From Minisyncoccota bacterium (lineage in GTDB: Bacteria > Patescibacteriota > Minisyncoccia > Phycocordibacterales > UBA1006), in the NCBI GenBank assembly GCA_028697455.1, contig JAQVEZ010000001.1:131902-164970 (forward strand): DNA of 33,069 bases. The letters run 5' to 3'. Numbering within the stretch: the stretch's first letter is position 1; each line of letters opens with the position of its first letter. Shown here piece by piece: positions 14,361-22,428 of this stretch. A program made the translations under genes and the position numbers. The notes beneath the pieces are model-generated. The model searched no databases. It worked only from the letters and a program-made list of their open reading frames with translations, and was not told the DNA's origin.

Positions 14361-15371
14361 CTAACAAGGGATTTGTTCGTCGAGAATATCGGGATGTTCT
14401 TTTTGAAATGCTGCACAAATATCTTCAATTTCCTTGAGGGTGTGTGCATCCATGAGGGCAATTCTCAATTCTTTTGAATCTGTAAAACCGCTCACGTAGG
14501 CTTTGTAGTGTTTTTTCATGATCGCAAAATTCTTATGGTCTCCAAGCTCTTCCAAAAAGAGTTTTGTGTGTTCGAGAAGTACCTCAAGTTTGTCTTTGAC
14601 ACTTACCGTATTTTTATCATGATCAAAAAACCAAGGATTTCCAAAAATTCCTCTCCCTATCATAATTCCATCAAGCTTATAATTCTCGGCAAAGCGATAC
14701 GCTTGATCCAAAGAAACAACATCTCCGTTCCCAAGAATTTTTGTTGTCTTACCTGATGCACGGACGATCTCTCCTGCTCGTGCAATCCAGTCCCAATTTG
14801 CTGGAACCTTGCTCATAACCTTACGAGTACGCCCATGGAGAATAATGGCTGCAATATCACATTCAAGGAGTGCAGGAATCCATTCTTCAATTTGGTTTTC
14901 TGTCCAGCCGACACGTGTCTTTACCGAGATGGGGATTTTGCCATCAACACCTCTTTTTGCTGCGTAGATGACTTCTTGAGCTTGTTTGGGATTCTTAATA
15001 AGCGCAGAACCAGCTCCTTGTTTACAGATATTTTTTTCTGGGCACCCCATGTTGATATCAACACCATCAAAACCCAGCGAAAGACACAATCGTGCAGCCT
15101 TCTCTACGGTATCAGGGTTACTCGAAAAAATCTGAGCAACAATCGGATGCTCGTGGGACGAGAACCGTAAATCCTTGATAAGTTTTTCTCTCCCCTGTTC
15201 GTGATCAAGCCCATCAGCCGAAACAAACTCGGTATAAAAAACATGAGGACCCCCATTAGTTTCCCCATGTCGTGAATACTTTGCAATAATTTTACGAAAG
15301 GCACTGTCCGTCACGTCCGCCATAGGGGCAAGAACAAGAAAAGGGTTTGGGAGCTTCTCCCAAAAGCCCAT
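14361..15371 (-). CDS. dus: tRNA-dihydrouridine synthase
   Basis: 336 aa from ATG 15371 (MGFWEKLPNPFLVLAPMADV), where relatives usually begin. ATG 15398, overlapping the ftsQ stop, is an alternative, and the frame is open further into ftsQ. It is an FMN- and NADPH-dependent TIM-barrel enzyme that reduces uridines in the tRNA D-loop. Motifs: LAPMADVTDSAFR, NMGCPEKNICKQGAG with the catalytic Cys, SVKTRVGW, LHGRTRKVMSKVPANWDWI, GNGDV and IMIGRGIFGNPWFF. The subfamily (DusA/B/C) is not resolved. It lies between ftsQ (17-nt gap) and dnaX and probably shares the ftsQ transcript. The stop is TAG, one of only two in the window. Confidence 0.93.
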   Translation of the reverse strand: MGFWEKLPNPFLVLAPMADVTDSAFRKIIAKYSRHGETNGGPHVFYTEFVSADGLDHEQGREKLIKDLRFSSHEHPIVAQIFSSNPDTVEKAARLCLSLGFDGVDINMGCPEKNICKQGAGSALIKNPKQAQEVIYAAKRGVDGKIPISVKTRVGWTENQIEEWIPALLECDIAAIILHGRTRKVMSKVPANWDWIARAGEIVRASGKTTKILGNGDVVSLDQAYRFAENYKLDGIMIGRGIFGNPWFFDHDKNTVSVKDKLEVLLEHTKLFLEELGDHKNFAIMKKHYKAYVSGFTDSKELRIALMDAHTLKEIEDICAAFQKEHPDILDEQIPC

Positions 15372-15387
15372 TATTATTTTTTCATTA

Positions 15388-16293
15388 TTATTCTTCATGG
15401 TCGTTATGAAAAGACTGTGGTGAGAACGTATAAAAAATTCTTCCATCAACACGAAGGTCAAGTGATTCAAGGTTTTGCGGCTGCTCTCGAAAATCTTTTT
15501 CAAATCCTGGTGTTCCAAATGCTATACCAATATTTCGAAAGAGTGTAGCATAATCATCACTCTGATTAAAAAAGAGTTTTGGAAATGGTCGTTCGTAGAG
15601 CGTTGTATCAATCGAAGAAATTTCCATACTCACATCATCAAACTCCTCAAAGAAAATTCTAAAAACATGAATTCCATATTCAGACTGTATTGCCTCCAAA
15701 AACGTCAAAAAATCTTCTAGTGGGACATTCTTGCTGTATGAAAAAACATTTTCTCCAAGGAAATAATTTTGCCCTTCTCTTTGCGGAAGGAAGAAAAATT
15801 TTAAGAAAATATCTCCTGAAAAATACGGAGCTCGTGCATAAAGAATTCCATCATTATCAGCAAAATAGCATTCTTCATCAAGAGCTTGTTCATACTCTTT
15901 ATTCACACACCAAAGCGAGTGGGCAAAACGCTCATCAAGAGTAATCACAAGTCTTTTTGTTTCAACTAAACCTGCATCGACTTTGAGTATCTTAGGAAAT
16001 TTTGTCCTAAGTCTATTTTCAAGTTGCGCGGAAGAAAAAAGCAGAAAATTTCTTTTTGGTAAAAGCCAGAGATACTTTTCAGAGAGAAATTCATTAATAT
16101 CAAGCAAAAGCTCTTCTTCTCCAAGTGTTTGCTCTCCACTTATTTCAATCTCTTTAATGAGAAAATAATCATTATTCATAATAATAACGAAAGAAACGAG
16201 AATAATAATCAAAGCCCCCCAAAAAAACACCGTTCGTTTGTTGGAGCGTTTCTTTTCTCTCAGAGTTTTTCGATTATTAATATCTCGATACAT
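15388..16293 (-). CDS. ftsQ: Cell-division protein FtsQ/DivIB
   Basis: 301 aa with the FtsQ plan: a short basic cytoplasmic tail (1-21), one membrane helix (22-40), a POTRA domain beginning FLIKEIEISGEQTLGEEELL (43-110), and a beta-rich FtsQ domain with KRLVITLDERFAHSLW. It scaffolds the divisome by binding FtsL/FtsB. The C-terminal part (200-300) is divergent, with several Phe-rich turns, so the call rests on POTRA plus topology. Start ATG 16293 follows TACTAT 13 nt upstream. It is not in a dcw cluster here; its neighbours are dus and dnaX, which suggests a scattered division gene set. Confidence 0.8.
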   Translation of the reverse strand: MYRDINNRKTLREKKRSNKRTVFFWGALIIILVSFVIIMNNDYFLIKEIEISGEQTLGEEELLLDINEFLSEKYLWLLPKRNFLLFSSAQLENRLRTKFPKILKVDAGLVETKRLVITLDERFAHSLWCVNKEYEQALDEECYFADNDGILYARAPYFSGDIFLKFFFLPQREGQNYFLGENVFSYSKNVPLEDFLTFLEAIQSEYGIHVFRIFFEEFDDVSMEISSIDTTLYERPFPKLFFNQSDDYATLFRNIGIAFGTPGFEKDFREQPQNLESLDLRVDGRIFYTFSPQSFHNDHEE

Positions 16294-16338
16294 ATGAGCT
16301 AGCTCTATAGTAGCAAAAATTTCTCTTTTATAAAAAAT

Positions 16339-16367
16339 AAAAAGCGAATTTTTTAAATCCGCTTTTT
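16339..16367 (-). terminator. Terminator of the gene at 16386-16826
   Basis: AAAAAGCG (16339-16346) pairs with CGCTTTTT (16360-16367). On the minus strand it is followed by TTTTTATTTTTT-like sequence. Confidence 0.7.
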
Positions 16368-16385
16368 GGCTTGGTTTTTTCTTAC

Positions 16386-16826
16386 TTAGAGAGTGAGGTC
16401 AAACTCCTTAAGATAAAGACGTCTGATTTTGGTATCGAAGCTTCCTTTTGACGAAGCATCTTCCACTTCAACCTCATCAAGATCAAAGGCTTTCTTGATA
16501 GCTTCAATGATTAGAGGCTTCATATCAGCCCAATCAACAAAAGGGGCTTTCACAATCGTAATAGTGAGAATTTTCTCCCTACGTATCCAAACCCTGATAA
16601 CTCCTTGGATGGATTCTATTGGATGGATAATCTCCAAAGCTTGTTTGTCTCTGAATGAATCATAAAGACGTCCTCGCATAAAGGAGCGATGAGTAGTCTC
16701 TTTAAGGATGTGAAATGAAAGATAGTCCTCATTGGGGTGTTCTTCGATTACTATCTTGGGGGGTCTTTTGACGTCTTCTGTTTTTAGAGAAAAGAATATT
16801 GAAAAAAAATTAAATACTTTTTTCAT
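16386..16826 (-). CDS. Nfu/NifU N-terminal-like protein (tentative)
   Basis: 146 aa, single gene with its own terminator. After a basic-hydrophobic start it has a small alpha/beta domain. HPIESIQGVIRVWI, then KILTITIVKAPFVDWADMKP and LIIEAIKKAF, follows the pattern of the N-terminal (Nfu_N) domain of iron-sulfur scaffold proteins: short gene-start strands, G-V-x-x-V, T-I-T-x-x-K, W-x-x-x-K-P. The cysteine-bearing C-terminal Nfu domain is absent, so it cannot carry a cluster in the usual way. It may be a stand-alone adaptor or a different protein of similar fold. A possible promoter TTGACA (16871-16876) lies upstream with a weak -10. Confidence 0.45.
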   Translation of the reverse strand: MKKVFNFFSIFFSLKTEDVKRPPKIVIEEHPNEDYLSFHILKETTHRSFMRGRLYDSFRDKQALEIIHPIESIQGVIRVWIRREKILTITIVKAPFVDWADMKPLIIEAIKKAFDLDEVEVEDASSKGSFDTKIRRLYLKEFDLTL

Positions 16827-16889
16827 TTTTTATTGTTTGTTTAAGATAAATATGCCAAATTATACATAATTGTCAAATACCCAAAAATA

Positions 16890-16906
16890 AAAAGCCTGTG
16901 TGGCTT
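16890..16906 (-). terminator. Terminator of serS
   Basis: AAGCC (16892-16896) and GGCTT (16902-16906) with a 5-nt loop, followed on the minus strand by TTTATTTTT. Short stem. Confidence 0.6.
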
Positions 16907-16907
16907 A

Positions 16908-18176
16908 TTATTTTCCAATATACTTTTTTCCTCCCATAAATGGTTGTAGCACCTCAGGAATACGTATCGTTCCATCGGCTTCCTGGAAGTTTTCAACCAA
17001 AGAAACTAAAATTCTTGGGGTAGGAATTGCAGTACAATTCAATGAATGAGCAAAACGGAGCTTCCCTTCTTGATCTCGATAACGGATATTAAATCGTCGT
17101 GTCTGAAAATCATGAAAATATGAAGCCGAAGAAATCTCTCGATATTTTTCCTCAAGAGGAACCCACAATTCGATATCGTATTTTTTAACTTGCCCTTGTC
17201 CAAGATCTCCTCCGCAGTTAAGAACAGTTTGGTACGGGATGCCGAGTGATTCAATAAACTCCTCGGTATTACGGTTAATCCATTCGTGATATTCAACTGA
17301 TTTTTCGTGAGAGGCTTCACAAAGAACAACTTGCTCCCATTTATAAAACTCATGAACTCGGATAAGTCCTCGCGTATCTTTTCCGTGGCTTCCTGCCTCG
17401 CGTCGATAACAAGGAGAGAAAGCAAGATAGCGGAGAGGAAAGGCTGTCTCTTCGAGAACCTCATGGCTGTGATATCCCATAACGGGAACCTCAGCTGTTC
17501 CAGCAAGGTAGTCATTGTCTTGAGTCTTATAAACATCATCTGCATCGTTAGGAAGATGCCCTGTTCCATAAAGGTTTTCTTCTCGTACAATAATAGGAGG
17601 CATCATTGGTTGGAAACCTTTTCCACCAAAAAAGGAAAGCGCATATTGCCAAATAGCAAAAGAAAGAAGGACCGCATCGTTTTTGAGATAGTAACCACGA
17701 AATCCATGAACCTTTGACCCTCGTTCAAAATCAACAAGATCAAGTTTTTGCATAATATCAATATGGCTCTGAGGTTCAAAAGAAAAATTTGGTTTTTCTC
17801 CCCAGGTTTTTATCTGAACATTATCAAAATCTCCATCCCCATCAGGGACACTCACATCAGGAATGTTCGGAACGCGTAACATAAGCTCATACCATTTTGA
17901 ATAGAGCTTGTTATATTCTTGTTCTTTTTCTTTGAGACCTTCCTTGAGCAATCTCATGTTTTTTATGGACTGTTCTTTCTCGGCTGGATCAGTGAGTTTT
18001 TGGATAATCCCTGACTGAACGTTTTGTTCGTTCCGAAGCCCTTCGATCTCTTGCAAGAGTGCAACTCGCTCATCATCGAGACGAATGAGCTTATCAATAT
18101 CAATCGTAATGTGCTTTTTGATCGCTGCGGATTTTACCACATCACGATGATCTCGAATAAATTTTATATCTAACAT
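16908..18176 (-). CDS. serS: Seryl-tRNA synthetase
   Basis: 422 aa from ATG 18176 (MLDIKFIRDHRDVV, the usual family start); the frame open to 18197 adds seven residues that lie in the leader hairpin. A class II enzyme charging tRNA-Ser. The N-terminal coiled-coil arm (residues 30-105) is evident. The catalytic core has GTGHLPNDADDVYKT, motif 2 YRREAGSHGKDTRGLIRVHE and a motif 3 region with LNCTAIPTPRILVSLVENFQ. The latter replaces the common NGSGLAVGR sequence but keeps the motif-3 Arg. It is preceded by a T-box leader and its own promoter, so expression should respond to uncharged tRNA-Ser. Confidence 0.95.
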   Translation of the reverse strand: MLDIKFIRDHRDVVKSAAIKKHITIDIDKLIRLDDERVALLQEIEGLRNEQNVQSGIIQKLTDPAEKEQSIKNMRLLKEGLKEKEQEYNKLYSKWYELMLRVPNIPDVSVPDGDGDFDNVQIKTWGEKPNFSFEPQSHIDIMQKLDLVDFERGSKVHGFRGYYLKNDAVLLSFAIWQYALSFFGGKGFQPMMPPIIVREENLYGTGHLPNDADDVYKTQDNDYLAGTAEVPVMGYHSHEVLEETAFPLRYLAFSPCYRREAGSHGKDTRGLIRVHEFYKWEQVVLCEASHEKSVEYHEWINRNTEEFIESLGIPYQTVLNCGGDLGQGQVKKYDIELWVPLEEKYREISSASYFHDFQTRRFNIRYRDQEGKLRFAHSLNCTAIPTPRILVSLVENFQEADGTIRIPEVLQPFMGGKKYIGK

Positions 18177-18189
18177 ATATGTACAAGCC

Positions 18190-18394
18190 AGTGGCAAAAG
18201 AAAATCGCCACTAAAAACTACAAGTTATTATCCTTGAATATTTCAAGAATACCATCTGATAATTTTCAGGGACGATGTATCCGAGCAGCCGTGTTGCTGT
18301 AGGATAAAACCGCGGTGCCACCCTTGTTCTCAATAATGATTGAGCTCTTTTCTTTTTTGTTATACCTCCACGGCGCTACTCGCTTCATAGGTAT
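18190..18394 (-). promoter_or_regulatory. T-box leader of serS with a very short stem I
   Basis: On the minus strand, in order: stem I base ATACCT/AGGTAT (18389-18394, 18362-18367) enclosing a small GCG-AGTAG-CGC hairpin with AGT and AGC serine triplets; stem III CTCAAT-CATT-ATTGAG (18329-18344); the T-box core AAGGGTGGCACCGCGG (18310-18325), which binds the tRNA 3' end; and its partner ATCGTCCCT (18268-18276) closing the antiterminator. A last hairpin AGTGGC/GCCACT (18190-18212) sits 13 nt before the ATG and has no T run, so control may be at translation. The core match is near perfect; the specifier assignment is uncertain. Confidence 0.88.
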
Positions 18395-18400
18395 ATATTT

Positions 18401-18428
18401 ATTGTAAGTAAGAAATATTTATTTTCAA
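18401..18428 (-). promoter_or_regulatory. Promoter of the serS T-box transcript
   Basis: On the minus strand TTGAAA (18423-18428), 16-nt spacer, TACAAT (18401-18406). The predicted start near 18394 coincides with the first base of T-box stem I. Confidence 0.7.
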
Positions 18429-18501
18429 GAAAAAGTGCCAAGATAAAAAACTTGACATAACAACTTAAAAGAATCAGAATTTATATAAAGAAACAATAAT
18501 A

Positions 18502-18807
18502 ATGAAAAAGTTTTTGAGTATCGTTCTTACTCTCTTTTATATGGGATGTGCGATAGTGTCGTATTCGGTCCATCTCCACCTAGAGAGTTCGTTCCCGACA
18601 TTTTCGTATCTTATATTTATCTTGGGAGAGATGCCAATTTTGATCTTTCTGCTTCTTTGTCTTTTGAGCTTGGGAGTAGGAGGAATGCACCATTCTTTTT
18701 TTATGGAGGAAAAAAAATTCATTCCAATAGCAATACTCTTTTCCTTTGTACCAATCTTGGGAGTTCTTGCTGTCTGGAAATTTAAAACAAACCCCTTTTC
18801 TTTTTAA
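18502..18807 (+). CDS. Small membrane protein
   Basis: 101 aa, unrecognised. Three hydrophobic segments (about residues 5-25, 34-62 and 73-93) separated by a short polar loop with HLHLESS and a cytoplasm-like turn FFMEEKKF. No catalytic motif is visible. A TTGACA at 18452-18457 with CAGAAT 17 nt downstream could be its promoter, back to back with the serS promoter. A terminator overlaps its stop. It is probably a single-gene unit; a link to dprA is not indicated because dprA has its own -10 box. Confidence 0.6.
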   Translation: MKKFLSIVLTLFYMGCAIVSYSVHLHLESSFPTFSYLIFILGEMPILIFLLLCLLSLGVGGMHHSFFMEEKKFIPIAILFSFVPILGVLAVWKFKTNPFSF

Positions 18808-18815
18808 GAAAGGGG
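18792..18815 (+). terminator. Terminator between the small membrane protein and dprA
   Basis: CCCCTTTTCTT pairs with AAGAAAGGGG with one bulged T; then TATTTTGTT. It overlaps the stop codon at 18805-18807. Confidence 0.65.
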
Positions 18816-18824
18816 GTATTTTGT

Positions 18825-18830
18825 TATACT
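18825..18830 (+). promoter_or_regulatory. -10 box, 6 nt before the dprA ATG
   Basis: TATACT, then AAAGTC, then ATG 18837. The transcription start should coincide with the A of the ATG, giving a leaderless mRNA. Confidence 0.6.
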
Positions 18831-18836
18831 AAAGTC

Positions 18837-19673
18837 ATGGAACAAATTCCCCTTCCCTATCTCCTCAAACAAATTCCCGATGCTCCAAAGCAACTTTTTA
18901 TTCGAGGAAATTTTCCTTCTGGGGAAAATACTGTTTTTATTACCATTGTTGGTTCTCGAAAATTCACTCCTTATGGTCGCCAAGCATGTGAATATCTTGT
19001 TCGGGGACTTCGTGGCTATCCTGTTGTTATTGTTTCAGGACTTGCTTTGGGTATTGATACGCTCGCACATGAAACAGCCATTGAAAACAATATCACAACC
19101 ATCGCAATCCCTGGATCAGGATTGAATGACGCTGCGCTTTATCCTGCAACAAACCGCGGTCTTGCAGAAAAAATCATTCAATCAGGAGGATGTCTTCTTT
19201 CAGAATTTGAGCCAAACTTTAAAGCAACCAACTGGAGTTTTCCAAGAAGGAATCGCATCATGGCAGGAATCTCTCATGCTCTTGTTGTAATCGAAGCAGA
19301 AAATATCTCAGGAACACGTATCACCGCACGACTTGGGACAGAATATAATCGTGAGGTTTTTGCTGTACCGGGATCTATTTTTTCAGCTCAGTCTGAAGGA
19401 ACCAATGAGCTTATACGAGAAGGAGCAACACCTCTTACCTCAGCGCAAGATATTATTGATTTCTTTGGTTTTGAAAAGGCTGAAGGCAATGAACAATTTA
19501 TCGCACTAGGACCCGATGAAGCCAAAATAATGGAGCAACTCACTGAGCCACTCTCTCGTAATCAGCTTGCTGAAAAGCTCGGTATGAGTATCGTCACCCT
19601 CAATATTCTCCTCTCATCAATGGAGATAAAAGGTCTTATAAAAGAAAATCTTGGAAAAATATATAGAATCTAA
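18837..19673 (+). CDS. dprA: DNA-processing protein DprA (Smf)
   Basis: 278 aa. It binds incoming single-stranded DNA during natural transformation and loads RecA. The Rossmann-like core has VGSRKFTPYGR (GSR at 39-41), SGLALGID (67-74), the phosphate-binding loop IPGSGL near 91 and FPRRNRIMAGIS (135-146). Then come SGTRITARLGTEYNREVFAVPG and a C-terminal winged-helix (about 225-278). The N-terminal SAM-like domain found in many DprA proteins is missing, which is common in short versions. Its presence beside topA mirrors the dprA-topA order seen in many bacteria. It implies that the cell may take up DNA, a trait often inferred for CPR, although comEC and pili genes are not in this window. Confidence 0.96.
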   Translation: MEQIPLPYLLKQIPDAPKQLFIRGNFPSGENTVFITIVGSRKFTPYGRQACEYLVRGLRGYPVVIVSGLALGIDTLAHETAIENNITTIAIPGSGLNDAALYPATNRGLAEKIIQSGGCLLSEFEPNFKATNWSFPRRNRIMAGISHALVVIEAENISGTRITARLGTEYNREVFAVPGSIFSAQSEGTNELIREGATPLTSAQDIIDFFGFEKAEGNEQFIALGPDEAKIMEQLTEPLSRNQLAEKLGMSIVTLNILLSSMEIKGLIKENLGKIYRI

Positions 19674-19706
19674 TTATTTGCAAAAAAAATAAAACTATGT
19701 AATGAA

Positions 19707-19712
19707 TACTAT
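19707..19712 (+). promoter_or_regulatory. -10-like box, 6 nt before the topA ATG
   Basis: TACTAT, then ATTATT, then ATG 19719. An overlapping TATATT is a second choice. Read-through from dprA is also possible, as no terminator lies between them. Confidence 0.4.
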
Positions 19713-19718
19713 ATTATT

Positions 19719-22175
19719 ATGAAACTACTCATCGTTGAATCCCCATCCAAAGCAAAAACTTTGGAAAAATATCTCGGGAAAGACTATCAGGTAAAATCAT
19801 CTGTCGGACACATTCGAGACCTCCCCAAAACCAACAAAGATGCCATTGATATCCAAAATGGTTTTACTCCACGATACGAAATCTCACAAGGAAAAACAAA
19901 AGTCATCCGTGAGCTCATCAGCTCTGCAAAGAAAGCTGATGAAATCTTTTTGGCTTCCGACCCGGACCGAGAAGGTGAAGCTATCGCTTGGCACATCAAT
20001 GAAATTCTCAAAGACGAACTTGGATCAAAACTCCCCCCTACAAAAAGAATTACCTTCAATGAAATTACCAAATCTGCTGTACTTGATTCTCTTGAACATC
20101 CACGAGAAATTAATCAGAATCTCAAGGAAGCTCAAGAGGCACGAAGGGTACTTGACCGTATTGTTGGATACGATTTGTCAGGACTTATTTGGAAAAAAGT
20201 ACGTTACGGATTATCAGCAGGACGAGTGCAGTCCCCTGCTCTGCGTATCTTGATGGAACGAGAACGAGAAATTCGTTCTTTTAATCCAGAAGCCTATTAT
20301 GTTATTGAGGGAATTTTTCAGTCAAAGAATCTGAACCTTCCTCTTGTTTGTTCAAAAGAGATTAAAAATATCGATGAAGCGCTCGAGATTGTAACTCGCG
20401 CTGAAGAAGGCCTGTGGTCAGTTACTGATATCAAAGAAACAAAAAGTGTCCGAAGACCAAAACCTCCTTTTACAACTTCTACCCTTCAACAAACAGCTTC
20501 ATCTCGGCTTGGTTTTTCTCCCTCACGAACAATGCGTGTAGCACAAAAACTCTATGAATCAGGATACATCACCTATATGCGTACTGATAGCTTGAGTTTT
20601 TCAAAACAGGCTCTTGCAGGAATTGCTTCCTATGTTGAACAAACATACGGAAAGGAAAATCTCAACCTTACCCAATACAAAACACAGTCAAAAAATGCAC
20701 AAGAAGCTCACGAGGCGATTCGTCCGACTAAATTCGACAGTCATATATATGGAACTACCGCTGATGAACGAGCCCTCTATGAACTTATTTTAAAAAGAGC
20801 TGTTTCGTCACAAATGAAAGCAGCTGATATCATGAGAACAAAACTCGTTGCTAATATTGACGAAGAAACTGGAAAATCAACAATTCCTGACTTTATCAGT
20901 AATGGGTCCCGCATCTTGAGTCTTGGGTGGCTCTTGTGTGATACACGAGCTCGTGGTGAGGATATCGAATTACCAAAAGTAAGTAAAGGAGATAGTCTTT
21001 CTTTACTTGAAATAACCAATACCGAAAAATTCACCACTCCTCCCAATCGATACTCTGAAGCAGGTCTCATCAAAGAACTCGAAAAACGAGGTATCGGACG
21101 TCCGTCAACATATGCCTCAATCATTAAGACAATTATCGATCGTGAGTATGTGGTTAAAGAAGGACGAACACTTATCCCAACTGACACGGGAGATATTGTT
21201 TCGAGTTTCCTTGAAGATCACTTTGATACCTATATTGGAGATGACTTTACCGCCGAAATGGAGAATAACCTCGATGCTATCGCCCAGGGCGAAAAAGCAT
21301 ACGAAAAAGTTTTATCTGATTTCTACAAACCCTTTGAACAAGCAGTACACAGCAAGGAGGATATTCCAAAACTAACGAACCTTGGTATGGCTCCAAAAGA
21401 ATTCTCCTGCCCTAAATGTGGTGCAGCGATGATGTATAAGCTTGGGCGAACGGGAAAATTTATGTCCTGTACTCGTTATCCTGATTGTGATGGGGCGCTT
21501 ACCGTTGATGGAAAAGAAATTGGAAATAATACTCCAATAGGAAAACATCCTGATACGGGAGAAAATATTTATGTTCTTGAGGGGCGCTTTGGACCCTATG
21601 TACAAATGGGAGAAACACCTATCGTTCCTAAACTCACTTCTTATCCAAAAGGGCACAAAAAAACTGAAGAAGAAAAGGAAAAGATGCGAGCTGAAAAAGA
21701 AGCTATCAAACAAGCTAAAGAGCTCCCTCAACCACGAAGAGCGAGTCTTACACCAGGACTCAAAGCCGAGGATGTCACTCTTGAAAAAGCAATTGAGCTC
21801 CTCATTCTTCCGCGTCTTCTTGGAACTGACCCAGACACAGGAGAAGATGTTGTTGCAAATATTGGACGCTTTGGTCCTTATGTTGGAGCAGGAAGAAACT
21901 TTAGATCAATCAAAAGAACAAGCGGGCTCGATCCTTACACCATAAGTTTTGAAGAAGCCCTTGCTCTTCTCAGAGAACCGAAGGCACTTCCCAAAGGAGT
22001 AAAACTTTTTAAGAATCTTGGAAAGCATCCAAAAACAGGAAAGGATATTATGATTTTGGAGTCTAAATCAGGTCACTATATGCAAAAAGGACTCAAGAGG
22101 ATTTACCTTGATAAAAAAGTAGATCTTGAAAATATCACCCTTGAGCAAGCTCTTCAAATCTTAGACAAAAAATAA
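19719..22175 (+). CDS. topA: DNA topoisomerase I (type IA)
   Basis: 818 aa. It relaxes negative supercoils through a 5'-phosphotyrosine. The Toprim domain starts LLIVESPSKAKTLEKYLG, with the metal site DPDREGEA (Asp81, Asp83, Glu85). Other elements are the strand-binding segment VGYDLSGLIWKKV, the catalytic Tyr286 in GYITYMRTDS, and EAHEAIRPT. A C4 zinc ribbon (Cys565, 568, 585, 591) is followed by three C-terminal topoisomerase repeats near 605-640, 715-750 and 775-810, each with a G.HP.TG.(D/E)I-type start and GRFGPYV or a variant. Length and order are normal for bacterial TopA. The third repeat is divergent (KSGHYMQKG). Confidence 0.97.
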   Translation: MKLLIVESPSKAKTLEKYLGKDYQVKSSVGHIRDLPKTNKDAIDIQNGFTPRYEISQGKTKVIRELISSAKKADEIFLASDPDREGEAIAWHINEILKDELGSKLPPTKRITFNEITKSAVLDSLEHPREINQNLKEAQEARRVLDRIVGYDLSGLIWKKVRYGLSAGRVQSPALRILMEREREIRSFNPEAYYVIEGIFQSKNLNLPLVCSKEIKNIDEALEIVTRAEEGLWSVTDIKETKSVRRPKPPFTTSTLQQTASSRLGFSPSRTMRVAQKLYESGYITYMRTDSLSFSKQALAGIASYVEQTYGKENLNLTQYKTQSKNAQEAHEAIRPTKFDSHIYGTTADERALYELILKRAVSSQMKAADIMRTKLVANIDEETGKSTIPDFISNGSRILSLGWLLCDTRARGEDIELPKVSKGDSLSLLEITNTEKFTTPPNRYSEAGLIKELEKRGIGRPSTYASIIKTIIDREYVVKEGRTLIPTDTGDIVSSFLEDHFDTYIGDDFTAEMENNLDAIAQGEKAYEKVLSDFYKPFEQAVHSKEDIPKLTNLGMAPKEFSCPKCGAAMMYKLGRTGKFMSCTRYPDCDGALTVDGKEIGNNTPIGKHPDTGENIYVLEGRFGPYVQMGETPIVPKLTSYPKGHKKTEEEKEKMRAEKEAIKQAKELPQPRRASLTPGLKAEDVTLEKAIELLILPRLLGTDPDTGEDVVANIGRFGPYVGAGRNFRSIKRTSGLDPYTISFEEALALLREPKALPKGVKLFKNLGKHPKTGKDIMILESKSGHYMQKGLKRIYLDKKVDLENITLEQALQILDKK

Positions 22176-22199
22176 CAACGGCGTTTTGCTGTTTTTATT
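22172..22199 (+). terminator. Weak terminator after topA
   Basis: AACAACGGC, loop GTTTT, GCTGTT, then TTTATTTT. The stem has a two-base bulge. The only termination-like signal before the rnj promoter. Confidence 0.4.
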
Positions 22200-22220
22200 T
22201 TGCAAAAAAACAAAAAACTC

Positions 22221-22248
22221 TTGCATTTTTTCTTGAATCTATTATACT
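22221..22248 (+). promoter_or_regulatory. Promoter of the RNase J transcript
   Basis: TTGCAT (22221-22226), 16-nt spacer, TATACT (22243-22248). The predicted start near 22255 leaves a leader of about 170 nt before the rnj ATG, in contrast to the leaderless genes nearby. Confidence 0.6.
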
Positions 22249-22254
22249 TGTGCT

Positions 22255-22428
22255 ATTATTACCTACGTCAAGTAGGACTCTATTATTTTTTAAAAAATTA
22301 TTCCTCGCGAGAATTCTCTTGCAACAATTGTTTGTATATATCGATCGAGAGAGTAATAAAAACTACTTAGGTGGGTAATGAAAATTTCCTTTTATAAAAG
22401 AAAATTATTTCACTTTAAATAACTATTT
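22255..22428 (+). promoter_or_regulatory. Long 5' leader of RNase J with a short upstream frame
   Basis: The leader contains hairpin CCTAC-GTCAA-GTAGG (22262-22276), the palindromes CTCGCGAG and GAGAATTCTC near 22303-22318 and TCGATCGA near 22341. At 22369-22374 an AGGTGG ribosome site precedes ATG 22378, opening a 14-codon frame (MKISFYKRKLFHFK) that ends at 22422, six bases before the rnj ATG. This could be a leader peptide or a processing or autoregulatory region, as known for RNase E. Function is inference. Confidence 0.4.

Noticed and set aside
14328-14418. Upstream extension of dnaX
   Set aside because: It reads into the end of dus, has no family similarity, and the -10 box sits just before the internal ATG.
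15372-15518. Upstream extension of dus
   Set aside because: It overlaps ftsQ by over 120 nt and adds residues foreign to the family.
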